Shown here one piece after another: positions 23,860 to 33,122 of a stretch of DNA of 64,000 nucleotides. The DNA lies in the NCBI GenBank assembly GCA_036376245.1, contig DASVAS010000007.1, forward strand, positions 368,974-432,973, in the 5' to 3' direction. A program made the position numbers and the translations under genes. This stretch comes from DATARR01 sp036376245. GTDB taxonomy: Bacteria; Acidobacteriota; Thermoanaerobaculia; Multivoradales; UBA5704. Within the stretch, counting starts at the first letter, position 1. Every line of letters starts with the position of its first letter. The notes beneath the pieces are model-generated. The model did no database searches, was not told the origin of the DNA, and saw only the letters and a list, made by a program, of their open reading frames with translations.

Positions 23860-26800
23860 ATGGTTTCCGATGTGCTGAAAAAAGCTTCCGGTCTGGCGAT
23901 CTTCTTTTTGCTCGGACTGCTCGCGGCGGCGCCGGCGGCGCACGCCCAGTTCTCCTGCAACGCTCCCGCTCAGGGTTTCAGCGCCGGTGTCCCGGCCGGC
24001 TGGGCGGTCGTCGACAACGCCGGCAACGACATCGTGTGGGGCGATCTCGCCTCCTGCGGCGAGGCCGGCAACTACACCGGCGGCGCCGGCGGCGCGGCCT
24101 GCGTCTCCAGCGATCTGGCCGGCCAGGGCGAGCTCGACACCGAGCTGCGCTCGCCGGTCTTCAGCCTCGCCGGCGCGACCAGCGCCTCGCTCGACTTCAA
24201 CGCCAACTATCAGAATTTTGCCGGCTCGGACTTCCTGGACATCGACATCAGCACCAACGGCGGCTCCTCCTGGACGACGCTGGTGCGTTGGAACGAGGAT
24301 CACGGCGCGTTCCGCGCCGCGCCCGGCGAATTCGCGAGGATCGATCTCTCGCCCTTCCTCGGCATGAGCAATCTGATGCTGCGGTGGCGGTATTACGATC
24401 CGAACACCGACGATTGGGACTGGTACGCGCAGCTCGACGACGTCAAGTTGACCTGTCCGGTCTGCGCCGGCACGGTACAGCCGGATCCGCTGGCCGACGG
24501 CGGCTTCGAGGCCGGCTCGCCGAGCGCGGCCTGGGCCGAGGCGTCGACCAACTTCGGCACCCCTCTCTGCTCGCCCGCGACCTGCGGCTTCAGCGGCGCC
24601 CGCAACGGGAGCTGGTGGGCGTTCTTCGGCGGCGCCGCGGGCGTCGCCGAGACCGCCTCGCTCCAGCAGGCCATGGTCATCAGCCCGGGCACGGCCAACC
24701 TGACCTTCTATCTGTGGAACCCGGAGTCGAGCGGCAACGGCACCGACGCGCTGCGCGTCCTGGTGGACGGCAACCAGGTGGCGTCGATCCCGGCGGGCAA
24801 TTCCATCTACGCCTCGGGCTATGCCCGCGTGGTGGTCGACCTCTCGGCCTTCGCCGACGGCGGCAGCCACACGGTCCGCTTCGAGGCCACGACCTCGGGC
24901 GCGCCCACGAACAGCAACTTCTTTGTCGACGACGTCTCGCTCTCCATCTGCGAGCCGCCGCCGACGGCGCTCGCGGTCGACGACGTTTCGGCGGCCGAGG
25001 GCGGCAGCCTCACCTTCACCGTGACCCTCGCGCCGGCCTCGGCCAACACGGTCACCGTCGATTACGCGACGGCGAACGGCACGGCCACGGCGGGCGCCGA
25101 CTACACCGCCGCCTCCGGCACCCTGCAGTTCCTGCCGGGCGAGACCAGCAAGACGGTCACCGTCGCGACCACCGACGACACCCTCGACGAGCTCGACGAG
25201 ACGCTGTCGCTCGACCTCGCGAACGCGATCAACGCCAGCCTCGCCGATGGTCAGGGCATCGGCACCATCCTGGACAACGACTCCTCGGCCGTCTCGATCG
25301 CCGGCGCCTCGGTGACGGAAGGGAACGCGGGGACGGCCACCCTGAGCTTCACCGTCAGCCTCTCACCGGCCAACAGCCAGACGGTCACGGTGGATTACCA
25401 GACGGCCGACGGCTCGGCCACGGCGGGCGCCGACTACACGGCGGGCTCCGGCACCGTGACCTTCGCGCCCGGCGAGACGAGCAAGACCGTCACGGTGGCG
25501 GTGCTCGGCGATCTGATCGACGAGGCCGACGAGACGCTGTCGGTGACTCTTTCGAACCCGACCAACGCGGCTCTCGGCAGTGCGACGGCGGCGGGGACGA
25601 TCGTCGACGACGATACGGCCTCCCTGGCCGTCAACGACGCGGCGGTGACCGAAGGGGATTCGGGCAGCGTCAACGCCGTCTTCACGGTGAGCCTCTCGAC
25701 CCCCAGCAGCCAGACGGTGACGGTGCAGGCCGCGACGGCCGACGGCTCGGCCACGGCGGGCGTTGACTACACCGCGACCGGCCCGGCGACGATCAGCTTC
25801 GCGCCGGGACAGACGAGCCAGAGCTTCATCGTGCCGGTGCTGGGCGACACCCTCGACGAGGCCGACGAGGCCTTCGCCGTCAACCTGAGCGGCGCGAGCG
25901 GCGCCGCGATCACCGACGCCCTGGGCGCCGGGACGATCGTGGACGACGACACCTCCGCCCTCTCGGTCTCCGACGCCACGCAGACGGAGGGCGACAGCGG
26001 CAATTCCAACATGGCCTTCACGGTCAGCATGGCTCCCGCCAACAGCCGCACGGTCACGGTGCAGTTCCAGACCACGGCGGGCGGCACCGCCACCGCCGGC
26101 ACCGACTACCAGAGCGTCGCCGCGACCGCGGTGACCTTCCTCGCCGGCGAGACCAGCAAGACGGTCAACGTGCCGGTCGTGGGCGACACGGTGGACGAGA
26201 GCGACGAGACGGTCAACGTGTCATTGACCTCCCCCACCATCGCCATCCTCGACGACTTCGCGGGCGTCGGGACGATCGTGGACGACGACACCGCCTCGCT
26301 CGCCGTCAACGATCCCTCGGTGACGGAGGGCGACAGCGGCACGGCCAACCTGACCTTCACCATCTCCCTGTCGGGCGCGAGCGCCCAAACGGTGACGGTG
26401 GACTTCCAGACCGTGGCGGGCGGCACGGCCACGGCGGGAACCGACTACCAGGCCGTGACCGCCACGCCCGTCACCTTCGCCGCCGGCGAGACCAGCAAGA
26501 CGGTGACGGTGCTGATCAACGGCGACATGATCGACGAGGTGGACGAGACGGTCTTCGCCAGCCTCACCAACGCCGCGGGAGCGCCTGTGGGCGATGCCTC
26601 CGGCGTCGGCACCATCGTCGACGACGACACCTCCAACATCACCATCGGCGACGTCACGGTGAACCCCGAGGGCAACAGCGGCACGGCCACGGCGACGCTC
26701 ACGGTGACCCTCTCGAAGGCGAACAGCCGCACGGTCACGGTCGACTACGCCACCGCCAACGGCACGGCTACGACGGCGGGCAACGACTACGTGGCGGCGT

Positions 26801-29800
26801 CAGGGACGCTGACCTTCGCCGCCGGCGAGACCAGCAAGACGTTCTCGGTGACGGTCAACGGCGACACCATCGACGAGGACAACGAAACCATCCTCGTCAA
26901 CCTGACCAACGCCGCCAACGCCACGATCACCGACGCCCAGGGCGTCATCACGATCACGGATGACGATACTTCGGCGATCTCGGTTTCCGACGCCACCAGG
27001 CTGGAAGGAAACTCCGGCAACTCCAACATGGTCTTCACGATCAGCCTGTCGACGACCAACAGCCGCACGGTCACGGTGCAGTTCCAGACCGTGGCGGGCG
27101 GCACGGCCACGGCGGGCACCGACTACCAGTCCGTCGCAGCCACCACGGTCACCTTCCTCGCCGGCGAGACGAGCAAGACGGTCAACGTGCCGGTCGTGGG
27201 AGACACGATCGACGAGGTGGACGAGACGGTCAACGTCTCGCTGACCTCCCCCACCAACGCGCCGCTGGGCGACGCCTCCGGCGTGGGTACGATTCAGGAC
27301 GACGACAACGCTTCCCTGGTCATCAACGATCCCTCGGTGAACGAGGGCGACAGCGGAACCGTCAACATGGTCTTCACCCTCTCCCTCGGCGTGGCCACCG
27401 ACCACACGGTCACGGTGACCTTCCAGACCGCCGCGCTCGGCACGGCGACCGCCGGCGTGGACTTCCAGTCCGTCGCCGCCACCACGGTCACCTTCCTGGC
27501 CGGCGAGACGACCAAGACGGTCAACGTGCCGGTCATCGGCGACTTGATCGACGAGATGAATGAGACGGTCGCCGCCACCCTCACCAACGCCGCGGGCGCG
27601 CCCCTCGGCGACGGCAACGGGACCGGGACGATCGTGGACAACGACACCGCGAACATGACGATCAACGACGTCTCCGTGCAGGAGCCCACCAGCGGGACGA
27701 CCCCGGCGACCTTCACGGTCACGCTGTCGAAACAGAGCAGCCACACGGTGACGGTCAACTACGCCACCGCCAACGGCACGGCCACGGCGGGCGTCGACTA
27801 CGTGGCGGCGTCCGGGACGCTGACCTTCAATCCCGGCGAGACCAGCAAGACGATCACCGTCACCGTCAACGGCGACACGACGTCCGAGCCCAGCGAAACG
27901 TTCGTCGTCAACCTGACGGGCCTGACGAGCCCGACCGGCGCCGCGCTCACGGACGGCCAGGGCGTCGGTACGATCATCAACAGCACGCCGAACATCGTTA
28001 CGCCGGCTGACGTCTCCGTGACCGAAGGGGACGTCGAAGCGCCGACGCCCGATCCGACGATCACCGTGACCCTGTCGAGCGCGTCCGCGCAGACGGTGAG
28101 CGTCAACTACGCCGTCGCCAGCGGCACGGCCGTCCTGACGCACGACTACTTCACGGCTTCGGGGACGCTCACCTTCAACCCCGGTGAGACGCAGAAGAGC
28201 TTCACCATGCCCCTGGCGCGGGACAAGCGGCCGGAGCAGACGGAAAAATTCTTCATCAACTTCAGCAACCCGGTGGGAGGCCTCCTGCCCGACAACCAGG
28301 TCGTGGTCACCATCCTCGACGACGACCACAACTACAGCCTCTACGGCGGCGCCAACAGCAACACCATCGCGGGCTGCTTCAACATGGCCGACGTCGCCCC
28401 CGAAAGAGGCGCGGCCTACATGAGCAAGCCGTTCAGCCTGACCCACAAGCTCGACATGACCTTCGCCGTCTCCTTCGGCAAGTACGACACCACCGGCGGC
28501 GGCGGCCTGGTCTGGCTGCTGGCGCCGACCCACCAACTCGGCAACGACGACATGGGCTACGGCTTCGTCTCCCCGTCGGTCGGCGTCGAGATGGACACGG
28601 TGAACAACTACAACGCCGACCCGGCGGAGGACCACATCGCGGTCGACGAGAACGGCGCCACGCCGCTTCATAACGGGCACCCGCCGGTGCAGGCGAGCGC
28701 GACCTCGGCGAACATCGAGGACAACCTCGAGCACGAGCTGCGGATCGTTCGCGATCCCGCCATCAACCGGCTGGACGTCTACTTCGACGGCTCGCTGCGG
28801 CTGAGCTACTACAAGGACATCGTCAACCAGATCTTCAGCGGCAACCCCACCGTGTACTGGGGCTTCACCGGGGCGAACAACTGCAACGACTCGGTGTGCC
28901 CGAACAACCTCCTCTACTGGTGCCCGGTGGCGCTCTGCGTCGGCGACACCGCGACGCCGCACCTGCTCGTCAGCGACATCCAGGTGTCTGAGGGCAATAC
29001 CGGCAACCAGACCGCCACGTTCACGGTCAAGCTCTACTGCCCGCGCAACGAGGTGGTCACCGTCAACTACGCCACGGCCGACGGCACCGCGGTCGCCGGG
29101 CTCGACTACCTGGCGGCCGCCGGAACGCTCGTCTTCAATCCGGGCGAGACGCAGAAGACGGTCTCGGTGACGGTCTACCCGGATCCCACCACCGAGCCGG
29201 ACGAGACGTTCCTGCTCAACCTGAGCGGCGCGAGCGCGAACCTGGCCACCCCGGACACCCAGGCGGTCGCCAAGATCCTCGACGACGTGCGGTTCGTCTT
29301 TGGTCTGGCGGGTGACATCCCGCTCATGGGCGACTGGAACGGCGACGGCATCGACACCCCCGGCGTCTTCCGCAACGGCACGTTCTACCTGCGCAACTCC
29401 AATACGACGGGAGTCGCCGACATCTCGTTCAACTTCGGCACCAGCACCGATATCCCGGTGGTGGGAGACTGGAACGGCGACGGCATCGACACCGTGGGGA
29501 TCTGGAACGGCGCCTTCTTCTACCTCAAAACGGCCAATACGGCGGCCGCCGGCACGACCACGGTGTTCCTCGGTCAATCCGGCGACCAGCCTCTGGCCGG
29601 CGATTGGAACGCCAACGGCGTCGATACCGTGGGCGTCCGCAGGGGAGGGACCTTCATCCTGTCCAACACGTCCTCGGGCACGTGGGATGTGGTTTTCAAC
29701 TATGGCCTCGCGACCGACGTCCCGGTGATCGGCGACTGGAACAACGACGGGACCGACACCATCGGGGTCTTCCGCGACGGCACCTTCTTCCTGCGCAACT

Positions 29801-29937
29801 CGAACACGACGGGAGTGGGCGAGATCACGATCAACTACGGCGTCTTCCAGGACAAGCCCCTGGCCGCCGACATCGACGGCGACGGCGACGACAACGTCGG
29901 TTACTTCCGCAACGGCACGTTCGCTGTGAAGAAGTAG
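23860..29937 (+). CDS. giant secreted Calx-beta repeat protein with lectin-like and FG-GAP-like domains
   Basis: 2,025 residues from ATG 23860, chosen over 23812 because GGGAGG lies 7 bases upstream and a signal peptide follows (IFFLLGLLAAAPAAHA). Order: a MAM/jelly-roll-like domain (about 28-205), a second galactose-binding-like domain (about 210-365), about ten Calx-beta repeats (each SVTEGDSG...GTATAGTDY...LAGETSKTV...DETV...GTIVDDD, about 370-1490), an L-type lectin-like domain (about 1495-1695, VGVEMDTVNNYNADP and DVYFDG), one more Calx-beta unit, and five FG-GAP-like units (GDWNGDGIDT) to the end. Acidic loops suggest calcium-stabilised adhesion outside the cell. No anchor is visible at the C-terminus. 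Confidence 0.9.
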   Translation: MVSDVLKKASGLAIFFLLGLLAAAPAAHAQFSCNAPAQGFSAGVPAGWAVVDNAGNDIVWGDLASCGEAGNYTGGAGGAACVSSDLAGQGELDTELRSPVFSLAGATSASLDFNANYQNFAGSDFLDIDISTNGGSSWTTLVRWNEDHGAFRAAPGEFARIDLSPFLGMSNLMLRWRYYDPNTDDWDWYAQLDDVKLTCPVCAGTVQPDPLADGGFEAGSPSAAWAEASTNFGTPLCSPATCGFSGARNGSWWAFFGGAAGVAETASLQQAMVISPGTANLTFYLWNPESSGNGTDALRVLVDGNQVASIPAGNSIYASGYARVVVDLSAFADGGSHTVRFEATTSGAPTNSNFFVDDVSLSICEPPPTALAVDDVSAAEGGSLTFTVTLAPASANTVTVDYATANGTATAGADYTAASGTLQFLPGETSKTVTVATTDDTLDELDETLSLDLANAINASLADGQGIGTILDNDSSAVSIAGASVTEGNAGTATLSFTVSLSPANSQTVTVDYQTADGSATAGADYTAGSGTVTFAPGETSKTVTVAVLGDLIDEADETLSVTLSNPTNAALGSATAAGTIVDDDTASLAVNDAAVTEGDSGSVNAVFTVSLSTPSSQTVTVQAATADGSATAGVDYTATGPATISFAPGQTSQSFIVPVLGDTLDEADEAFAVNLSGASGAAITDALGAGTIVDDDTSALSVSDATQTEGDSGNSNMAFTVSMAPANSRTVTVQFQTTAGGTATAGTDYQSVAATAVTFLAGETSKTVNVPVVGDTVDESDETVNVSLTSPTIAILDDFAGVGTIVDDDTASLAVNDPSVTEGDSGTANLTFTISLSGASAQTVTVDFQTVAGGTATAGTDYQAVTATPVTFAAGETSKTVTVLINGDMIDEVDETVFASLTNAAGAPVGDASGVGTIVDDDTSNITIGDVTVNPEGNSGTATATLTVTLSKANSRTVTVDYATANGTATTAGNDYVAASGTLTFAAGETSKTFSVTVNGDTIDEDNETILVNLTNAANATITDAQGVITITDDDTSAISVSDATRLEGNSGNSNMVFTISLSTTNSRTVTVQFQTVAGGTATAGTDYQSVAATTVTFLAGETSKTVNVPVVGDTIDEVDETVNVSLTSPTNAPLGDASGVGTIQDDDNASLVINDPSVNEGDSGTVNMVFTLSLGVATDHTVTVTFQTAALGTATAGVDFQSVAATTVTFLAGETTKTVNVPVIGDLIDEMNETVAATLTNAAGAPLGDGNGTGTIVDNDTANMTINDVSVQEPTSGTTPATFTVTLSKQSSHTVTVNYATANGTATAGVDYVAASGTLTFNPGETSKTITVTVNGDTTSEPSETFVVNLTGLTSPTGAALTDGQGVGTIINSTPNIVTPADVSVTEGDVEAPTPDPTITVTLSSASAQTVSVNYAVASGTAVLTHDYFTASGTLTFNPGETQKSFTMPLARDKRPEQTEKFFINFSNPVGGLLPDNQVVVTILDDDHNYSLYGGANSNTIAGCFNMADVAPERGAAYMSKPFSLTHKLDMTFAVSFGKYDTTGGGGLVWLLAPTHQLGNDDMGYGFVSPSVGVEMDTVNNYNADPAEDHIAVDENGATPLHNGHPPVQASATSANIEDNLEHELRIVRDPAINRLDVYFDGSLRLSYYKDIVNQIFSGNPTVYWGFTGANNCNDSVCPNNLLYWCPVALCVGDTATPHLLVSDIQVSEGNTGNQTATFTVKLYCPRNEVVTVNYATADGTAVAGLDYLAAAGTLVFNPGETQKTVSVTVYPDPTTEPDETFLLNLSGASANLATPDTQAVAKILDDVRFVFGLAGDIPLMGDWNGDGIDTPGVFRNGTFYLRNSNTTGVADISFNFGTSTDIPVVGDWNGDGIDTVGIWNGAFFYLKTANTAAAGTTTVFLGQSGDQPLAGDWNANGVDTVGVRRGGTFILSNTSSGTWDVVFNYGLATDVPVIGDWNNDGTDTIGVFRDGTFFLRNSNTTGVGEITINYGVFQDKPLAADIDGDGDDNVGYFRNGTFAVKK

Positions 29938-29950
29938 AAAGCCCCTACGC

Positions 29951-29986
29951 GCCAGGTCGAGCCGCGAGCCAGCGGCTCGGCCTGGC
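29951..29986 (+). terminator. terminator-like hairpin after the Calx-beta gene
   Basis: GCCAGGTCGAGCCGC (29951-29965) pairs with GCGGCTCGGCCTGGC (29972-29986), one mismatch, 6-base loop, 13 bp after the stop codon. No T-tract. Confidence 0.65.
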
Positions 29987-30083
29987 GGTCCTCCGGGAGC
30001 GGCGCTCCCCCGCTACGCTGGTCCTCCACGACCGCCGGCTGTTCTCCTCAAGGCGCCACTCCACACATCAGGTAGGCTTCGCT

Positions 30084-30371
30084 CTACAACTCTGGTTTTG
30101 ATACGTCCAGAGGGATTCCCTGTCGAAGCTTTGCCGTCCTGACGGCATCAAATGCCATCATTAGTTCCTGGCGCCCGGTTTCGGTCGTCTCTGCGGTCCT
30201 GAGTCGCTCGTACAACTCAGACTCACTGAAGGGCTGGTGGTCAGGATCGTCGCCAAAGCCGAACTTCGAGACCATTTCCGCGCGGATCTCGCCACGATAA
30301 GAGACAATCCCCTTGTACTTGAATCGCCATTTATCGCCGCTCATCAGAAAGTCGCGTATTCGGCCCATCAT
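30084..30371 (-). CDS. small protein of unknown function
   Basis: 95 residues from the ATG at 30371 (or 30368), with GGGAG just upstream. A longer reading to 30476 is rejected because it runs into a duplicated fragment of another gene. It is charged and mostly helical, ending ELMMAFDAVRTAKLRQGIPLDV, with an early KWRFKYKGIVSYRGEIR strand pair. No family was recognised. It is the leftmost gene of the minus-strand cassette-like array. Confidence 0.5.
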   Translation of the reverse strand: MMGRIRDFLMSGDKWRFKYKGIVSYRGEIRAEMVSKFGFGDDPDHQPFSESELYERLRTAETTETGRQELMMAFDAVRTAKLRQGIPLDVSKPEL

Positions 30372-30406
30372 AGGCTCCCAGCAGGAATGTTGTCCTTCGT
30401 ATTCTT

Positions 30407-30555
30407 GCCCCCTGCAATTCCACACGCGACTGCATACCCCAAAACAATTTTCATTCGCGGCATATCCCCTCGGCACGGATGCGGGCGAAGCCCCTGTTGG
30501 TCGCCATGATGCTCAGCGGGAGCGCGATGGCATAGGGAATCCACGGCAACCAGCG
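30407..30555. repeat. 149-bp direct repeat, truncated copy
   Basis: Matches 40019-40167 with only a few differences in the same orientation. It holds the last third of the 98-residue membrane-protein gene (40063-40359) and the first 16 codons of the next one (39722-40066), then switches to unrelated sequence right after GCAGGGGGC. The truncated piece makes no functional product. Confidence 0.85.
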
Positions 30556-30565
30556 CTCCGCACTG

Positions 30566-31027
30566 CTACGCCTCATTGTAGGCTCGCTCAAGAGCCGCTA
30601 CGTCGAGCTTCACCATCGTCATCATGGCCTCCATCACGGCCTTCACTCTCCTGGCATCCTGGTCGCGGATCAGCTCGATGAATCGCCGCGGGACAATCTG
30701 CCACGAGAGGCCGAACGGATCCTTGATCCAGCCGCACGCGGTGGGCTTCGCCCCGGCCTTGACGAGTCTGTCCCAATACTCGTCGACTTCGGCCTGGTCT
30801 TCGCAGTCCACGTAGAGCGAGAAGCCTTCGGAGAACGTAAAGTACGAGCCACCGTTGTAGCCCATGAAGACTTGACCACCGACGACGAACTCGGCGGAGG
30901 TGATCGGACCGTCCTCGCCGGTGCGGGCGACGTTCCTGATTTCGGAGTCCGGGAAGGTGGCGGTGTAGAACTCCATGGCCGCCTCGAGTTGATCGTTGAA
31001 CATCAGGAACGGTGTCACCTTGGTCAT
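30566..31027 (-). CDS. VOC-superfamily (PhnB-like) protein
   Basis: 153 residues from ATG 31027 (MTKVTPFLMFNDQLEAAMEF). The fold is the paired beta-alpha-beta-beta-beta module of glyoxalase/PhnB proteins: FYTATFPDSEI in the first module, GGQVFMGYNGG and CGWIKDPFGLSWQIVP in the second. Such proteins bind small substrates with or without a metal; substrate unknown. It lies between the 149-bp repeat and an attC, so it is a probable cassette gene. Confidence 0.85.
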   Translation of the reverse strand: MTKVTPFLMFNDQLEAAMEFYTATFPDSEIRNVARTGEDGPITSAEFVVGGQVFMGYNGGSYFTFSEGFSLYVDCEDQAEVDEYWDRLVKAGAKPTACGWIKDPFGLSWQIVPRRFIELIRDQDARRVKAVMEAMMTMVKLDVAALERAYNEA

Positions 31028-31104
31028 CGGAGATTCTCCATCGTCGCGGGGTGATGGTAACCGAAGGTCGCGCATCCATCCAGAGGCGCGCCTCCGTACT
31101 GTCT

Positions 31105-31160
31105 GCCCAACGGGATGCCGATGAGCGATTTGCCGTCCACTCGATCGGCTGGGGTTCGCC
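31105..31160 (-). other. attC site (integron cassette recombination site)
   Basis: Plus-strand boxes GCCCAAC (31105) and GTTCGCC (31154) enclose GCCGATGAG...CTCGATCGGC arms. It is a short 56-bp version of the site at 37571-37644, with the same ATGCCGATGAGCG and CTCGATCGGC blocks. It lies directly 3' of the XRE gene. Confidence 0.7.
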
Positions 31161-31165
31161 GCCGG

Positions 31166-31465
31166 CTATGCGACCTGGCTGCGCTGAGTGACCACAACGG
31201 ACACGCAGGCGCCTGCATGACCGAGCATCTCAATCAAGCTATCTACGCTAAAGCGATCGATCTTCCCTCGCATGAGGTCGCTGACCCGTGGCTGAGTCAC
31301 TCCGAGGAGCTCCGCGGCGGCGACTTGTGTGAGCCCCTGGGCCTCGATCAACTTGGTCAGCTCAATCATGAGATCGGATCGGATCTTGAGGTTCTCTGCC
31401 TCGTCTTCGCCAAATCCGAGATCACTGAATACATTTCCGGTTGAGCGTCGAACTCGGATCGTCAT
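31166..31465 (-). CDS. XRE-family HTH regulator (HigA-like antitoxin)
   Basis: 99 residues, GGGAG upstream of the ATG. The helix-turn-helix is LTQVAAAELLGVTQPRVSDLMRG (about 45-67), followed by FSVDSLIEMLGHAG, the layout of HigA2-type antitoxins and DUF-type XRE proteins. Such genes normally follow a RelE/HigB toxin, but the upstream 110 bp hold only an attC-like site, so it is an orphan regulator or antitoxin in its own cassette. Lone antitoxins in cassettes may act as anti-addiction factors; that is inference. Confidence 0.85.
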   Translation of the reverse strand: MTIRVRRSTGNVFSDLGFGEDEAENLKIRSDLMIELTKLIEAQGLTQVAAAELLGVTQPRVSDLMRGKIDRFSVDSLIEMLGHAGACVSVVVTQRSQVA

Positions 31466-31493
31466 CTCCTTCTCCCTTCCTCTCTGCGGAGAG

Positions 31494-31571
31494 CTTCAAC
31501 GTTCGACATGAGCGGCATGCGCAGGTGGGCGAAGCCCGCCGGGGCATGTCCGCTCGATGGAGGGGTTAGCA
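31494..31571 (-). other. attC-like site
   Basis: The boxes CTTCAAC (31494-31500) and GTTAGCA (31565-31571) enclose TGAGCGGCATGC / GGCATGTCCGCTCGA arms around a GGGCGAAGCCC tip. The AGCGG/CCGCTCGA block recurs in the other sites of this array. It ends 3 bp from the stop codon of the membrane protein at 31575. Confidence 0.65.
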
Positions 31572-31574
31572 GCC

Positions 31575-32249
31575 TTACCGCTCTTCCCACCGGACAGGAA
31601 CATACCTGACCTCCCCTTGGTTCCACGCGGTCACAACGCCTGAGACAAAAGTACCCCGGCTGTTCTTGGCGATATTGAGCGATGACACGTGGTACTGGAA
31701 GCCTGGGCCTGTTTGCTGTTCCGCCAAGGCTCTTGCGCGGCTTGCAGAGTCTCCCCTGAGAAGCATCGACAAGAAGATGCCCATGACAACAACCAGCCCG
31801 ACGCCAACGGCTGCGGGGATGCGCATGTCTCGCAACTTGCGGCCAGCCGCCGCCCGGGCCGCAAGCACTGGCTCGCGCCCAAGCTCACGCGCCAACCAAA
31901 GCAGCAGGGCGAGAACGAACGCTACGAGAACCACTGTCGCAACGGAAGCCGCTGGGTTCAGACGCAGCTGCGTGAGCGTGAGATCAACTGGCTGCAGAAA
32001 TGGCCAAGCAGCAATGAGCATAAGAAGTGCTGTCAGCATGAAGACCGAGAACCAGCGGACGATGGATGCCGCTCGCAGGCTGCCACGCATGAGAAAGATG
32101 CCCGCAAGCACCGCAAAGACGTTGAAGCTGGAGGAGTACGAGATGCGATTGACGATGCAGTAGACCATTACGGCGATGTCGACCAGCCCAACCGCAAGCA
32201 GGACGCCGCCGGTTCGTTTGAGGATGTGGGTGTGAGACTGAGCGTTCAT
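31575..32249 (-). CDS. membrane protein with C-terminal extracytoplasmic domain, unknown
   Basis: 224 residues. Hydrophobic segments: VLLAVGLVDIAVMVYCIV, VFAVLAGIFLMRG, FSVFMLTALLMLIAAWPFL, VATVVLVAFVLALLLWLA and AAVGVGLVVVMGIFLSMLL. A soluble tail of about 55 residues follows (FQYHVSSLNIAKNSRGTFVSG). No family was recognised. The ATG lies 7 bp from an attC core whose other half is replaced by the 3' end of a group II intron, so this is a cassette gene whose upstream attC was hit by the intron. Confidence 0.72.
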   Translation of the reverse strand: MNAQSHTHILKRTGGVLLAVGLVDIAVMVYCIVNRISYSSSFNVFAVLAGIFLMRGSLRAASIVRWFSVFMLTALLMLIAAWPFLQPVDLTLTQLRLNPAASVATVVLVAFVLALLLWLARELGREPVLAARAAAGRKLRDMRIPAAVGVGLVVVMGIFLSMLLRGDSASRARALAEQQTGPGFQYHVSSLNIAKNSRGTFVSGVVTAWNQGEVRYVPVRWEER

Positions 32250-32258
32250 AAGGCTGCT

Positions 32259-33000
32259 AGTCGCGGTAGGGACGCCGAAGCGCCCCCCGCACAGATCCCG
32301 GCGTGCGGTTTGCCCGCACCGGGCTCTTCGGTAACCCTCGCTTCCGCACTAACCAACCCCGGCAAGCACCATCTGCCGATGCCGACTCTCCGTGATCCGG
32401 GGCTCCGCCAGAGGAAATCGCACTACCAAGGCGATGAACTTCTCCCAGCTTATCCGGCCTCTTCTGACTCCGCCTCCCCAGCCACTTCTTCAGCAGCCGT
32501 CTGGCTTGATAGAGGAATGCGCACAGGCTCCTGGATTTGCCGATCACCCCGTAGTAATTATAGTGCCCACGAAGCCTGGCGTTCAACGCCTCGACCAACT
32601 GACGAACTGGCGAGTGACGCTCAGCCTTGAGCCACTCGGTCAGCCGCGCCAACGATGCCCGAAGCCGCTTGCGCGACGTCCGGCAGGTCACCCGCGGCAC
32701 TCCCTTGTGGTCAACCACCCAGCGCCACTCGAACCCGAGGAAGTCGAACCTCTCCGAGTTCTTGCCGAGTTGGAACCGACTGAACCGGACCATCCGGCTC
32801 TTCTCTGCTGAGAGCTCCAACCCATATTTCGCCAGCCGCTTTGGCAGCACCCGGAAAACCGCTCAGCGTCCTCACGCCACTGGAACGCGAACACGACGTC
32901 GTCTGCGTACCGGCACATGACGGCCCGCGCTTTGCACCGGGGCTTCACCACGTCCTGGAACCACGAATCCAACACGTAATGAGCCTTCCAGTTGCATTGA
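32259..33000 (-). mobile_element. decayed class C (attC-type) group II intron, 5' part missing
   Basis: The minus strand shows a reverse-transcriptase remnant followed by intron domain V/VI-like RNA (AGCCCGGTGCGGGCAAACCGC ... CTGTGCGGGG, then a CGCTTCGGCG hairpin) ending CCGCGAC at about 32259. The next bases, TAGCAGCC, are the rest of an attC core (the same TTAGCAGCC is found intact at 31566). Class C introns of the attC group insert at this place in integron arrays. The 5' half, including domains I-IV and the first RT motifs, is lost at about 33000. Confidence 0.75.
32349..33000 (-). pseudogene. group II intron reverse transcriptase/maturase, truncated and frameshifted
   Basis: The fragment starts within RT motif 4/5 (AHYVLDSWFQDVVKP) and keeps the catalytic CRYADDVVFAF motif. 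It then shifts frame near 32855 to read RVLPKRLAKYGLELSAEKS and FDFLGFEW. The thumb/maturase part follows (LNARLRGHYNYYGV), and a second frame change near 32450 restores the usual C-terminus ISWEKFIALVVRFPLAEPRI, stopping at 32349. Two frameshifts plus loss of the N-terminal half make it inactive. Confidence 0.85.
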
Positions 33001-33122
33001 GAAAACCGTATGGATGAAGGCAAAGCCCTATCGGAAGTGTGTTTGTGGCTTTACAAACCCCTGCTCCTGGACCGCATCCCAGGTGAAGTCCTGCCGTGGC
33101 AGATAACTCCTTGCGTCAGGCC

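Noticed and set aside
26800..29577. Open minus-strand frame of 925 codons
   Set aside because: It is antisense to the Calx-beta repeats; its Arg/Val/Asp-rich repetitive sequence is a by-product of their codon use.
30372..30476. N-terminal extension of the 95-residue gene
   Set aside because: It reads through the duplicated 149-bp fragment in a frame unrelated to the gene copied there.
31166..31465. Complete toxin-antitoxin pair
   Set aside because: No RelE/HigB-like frame is found on either side; only the regulator is present.
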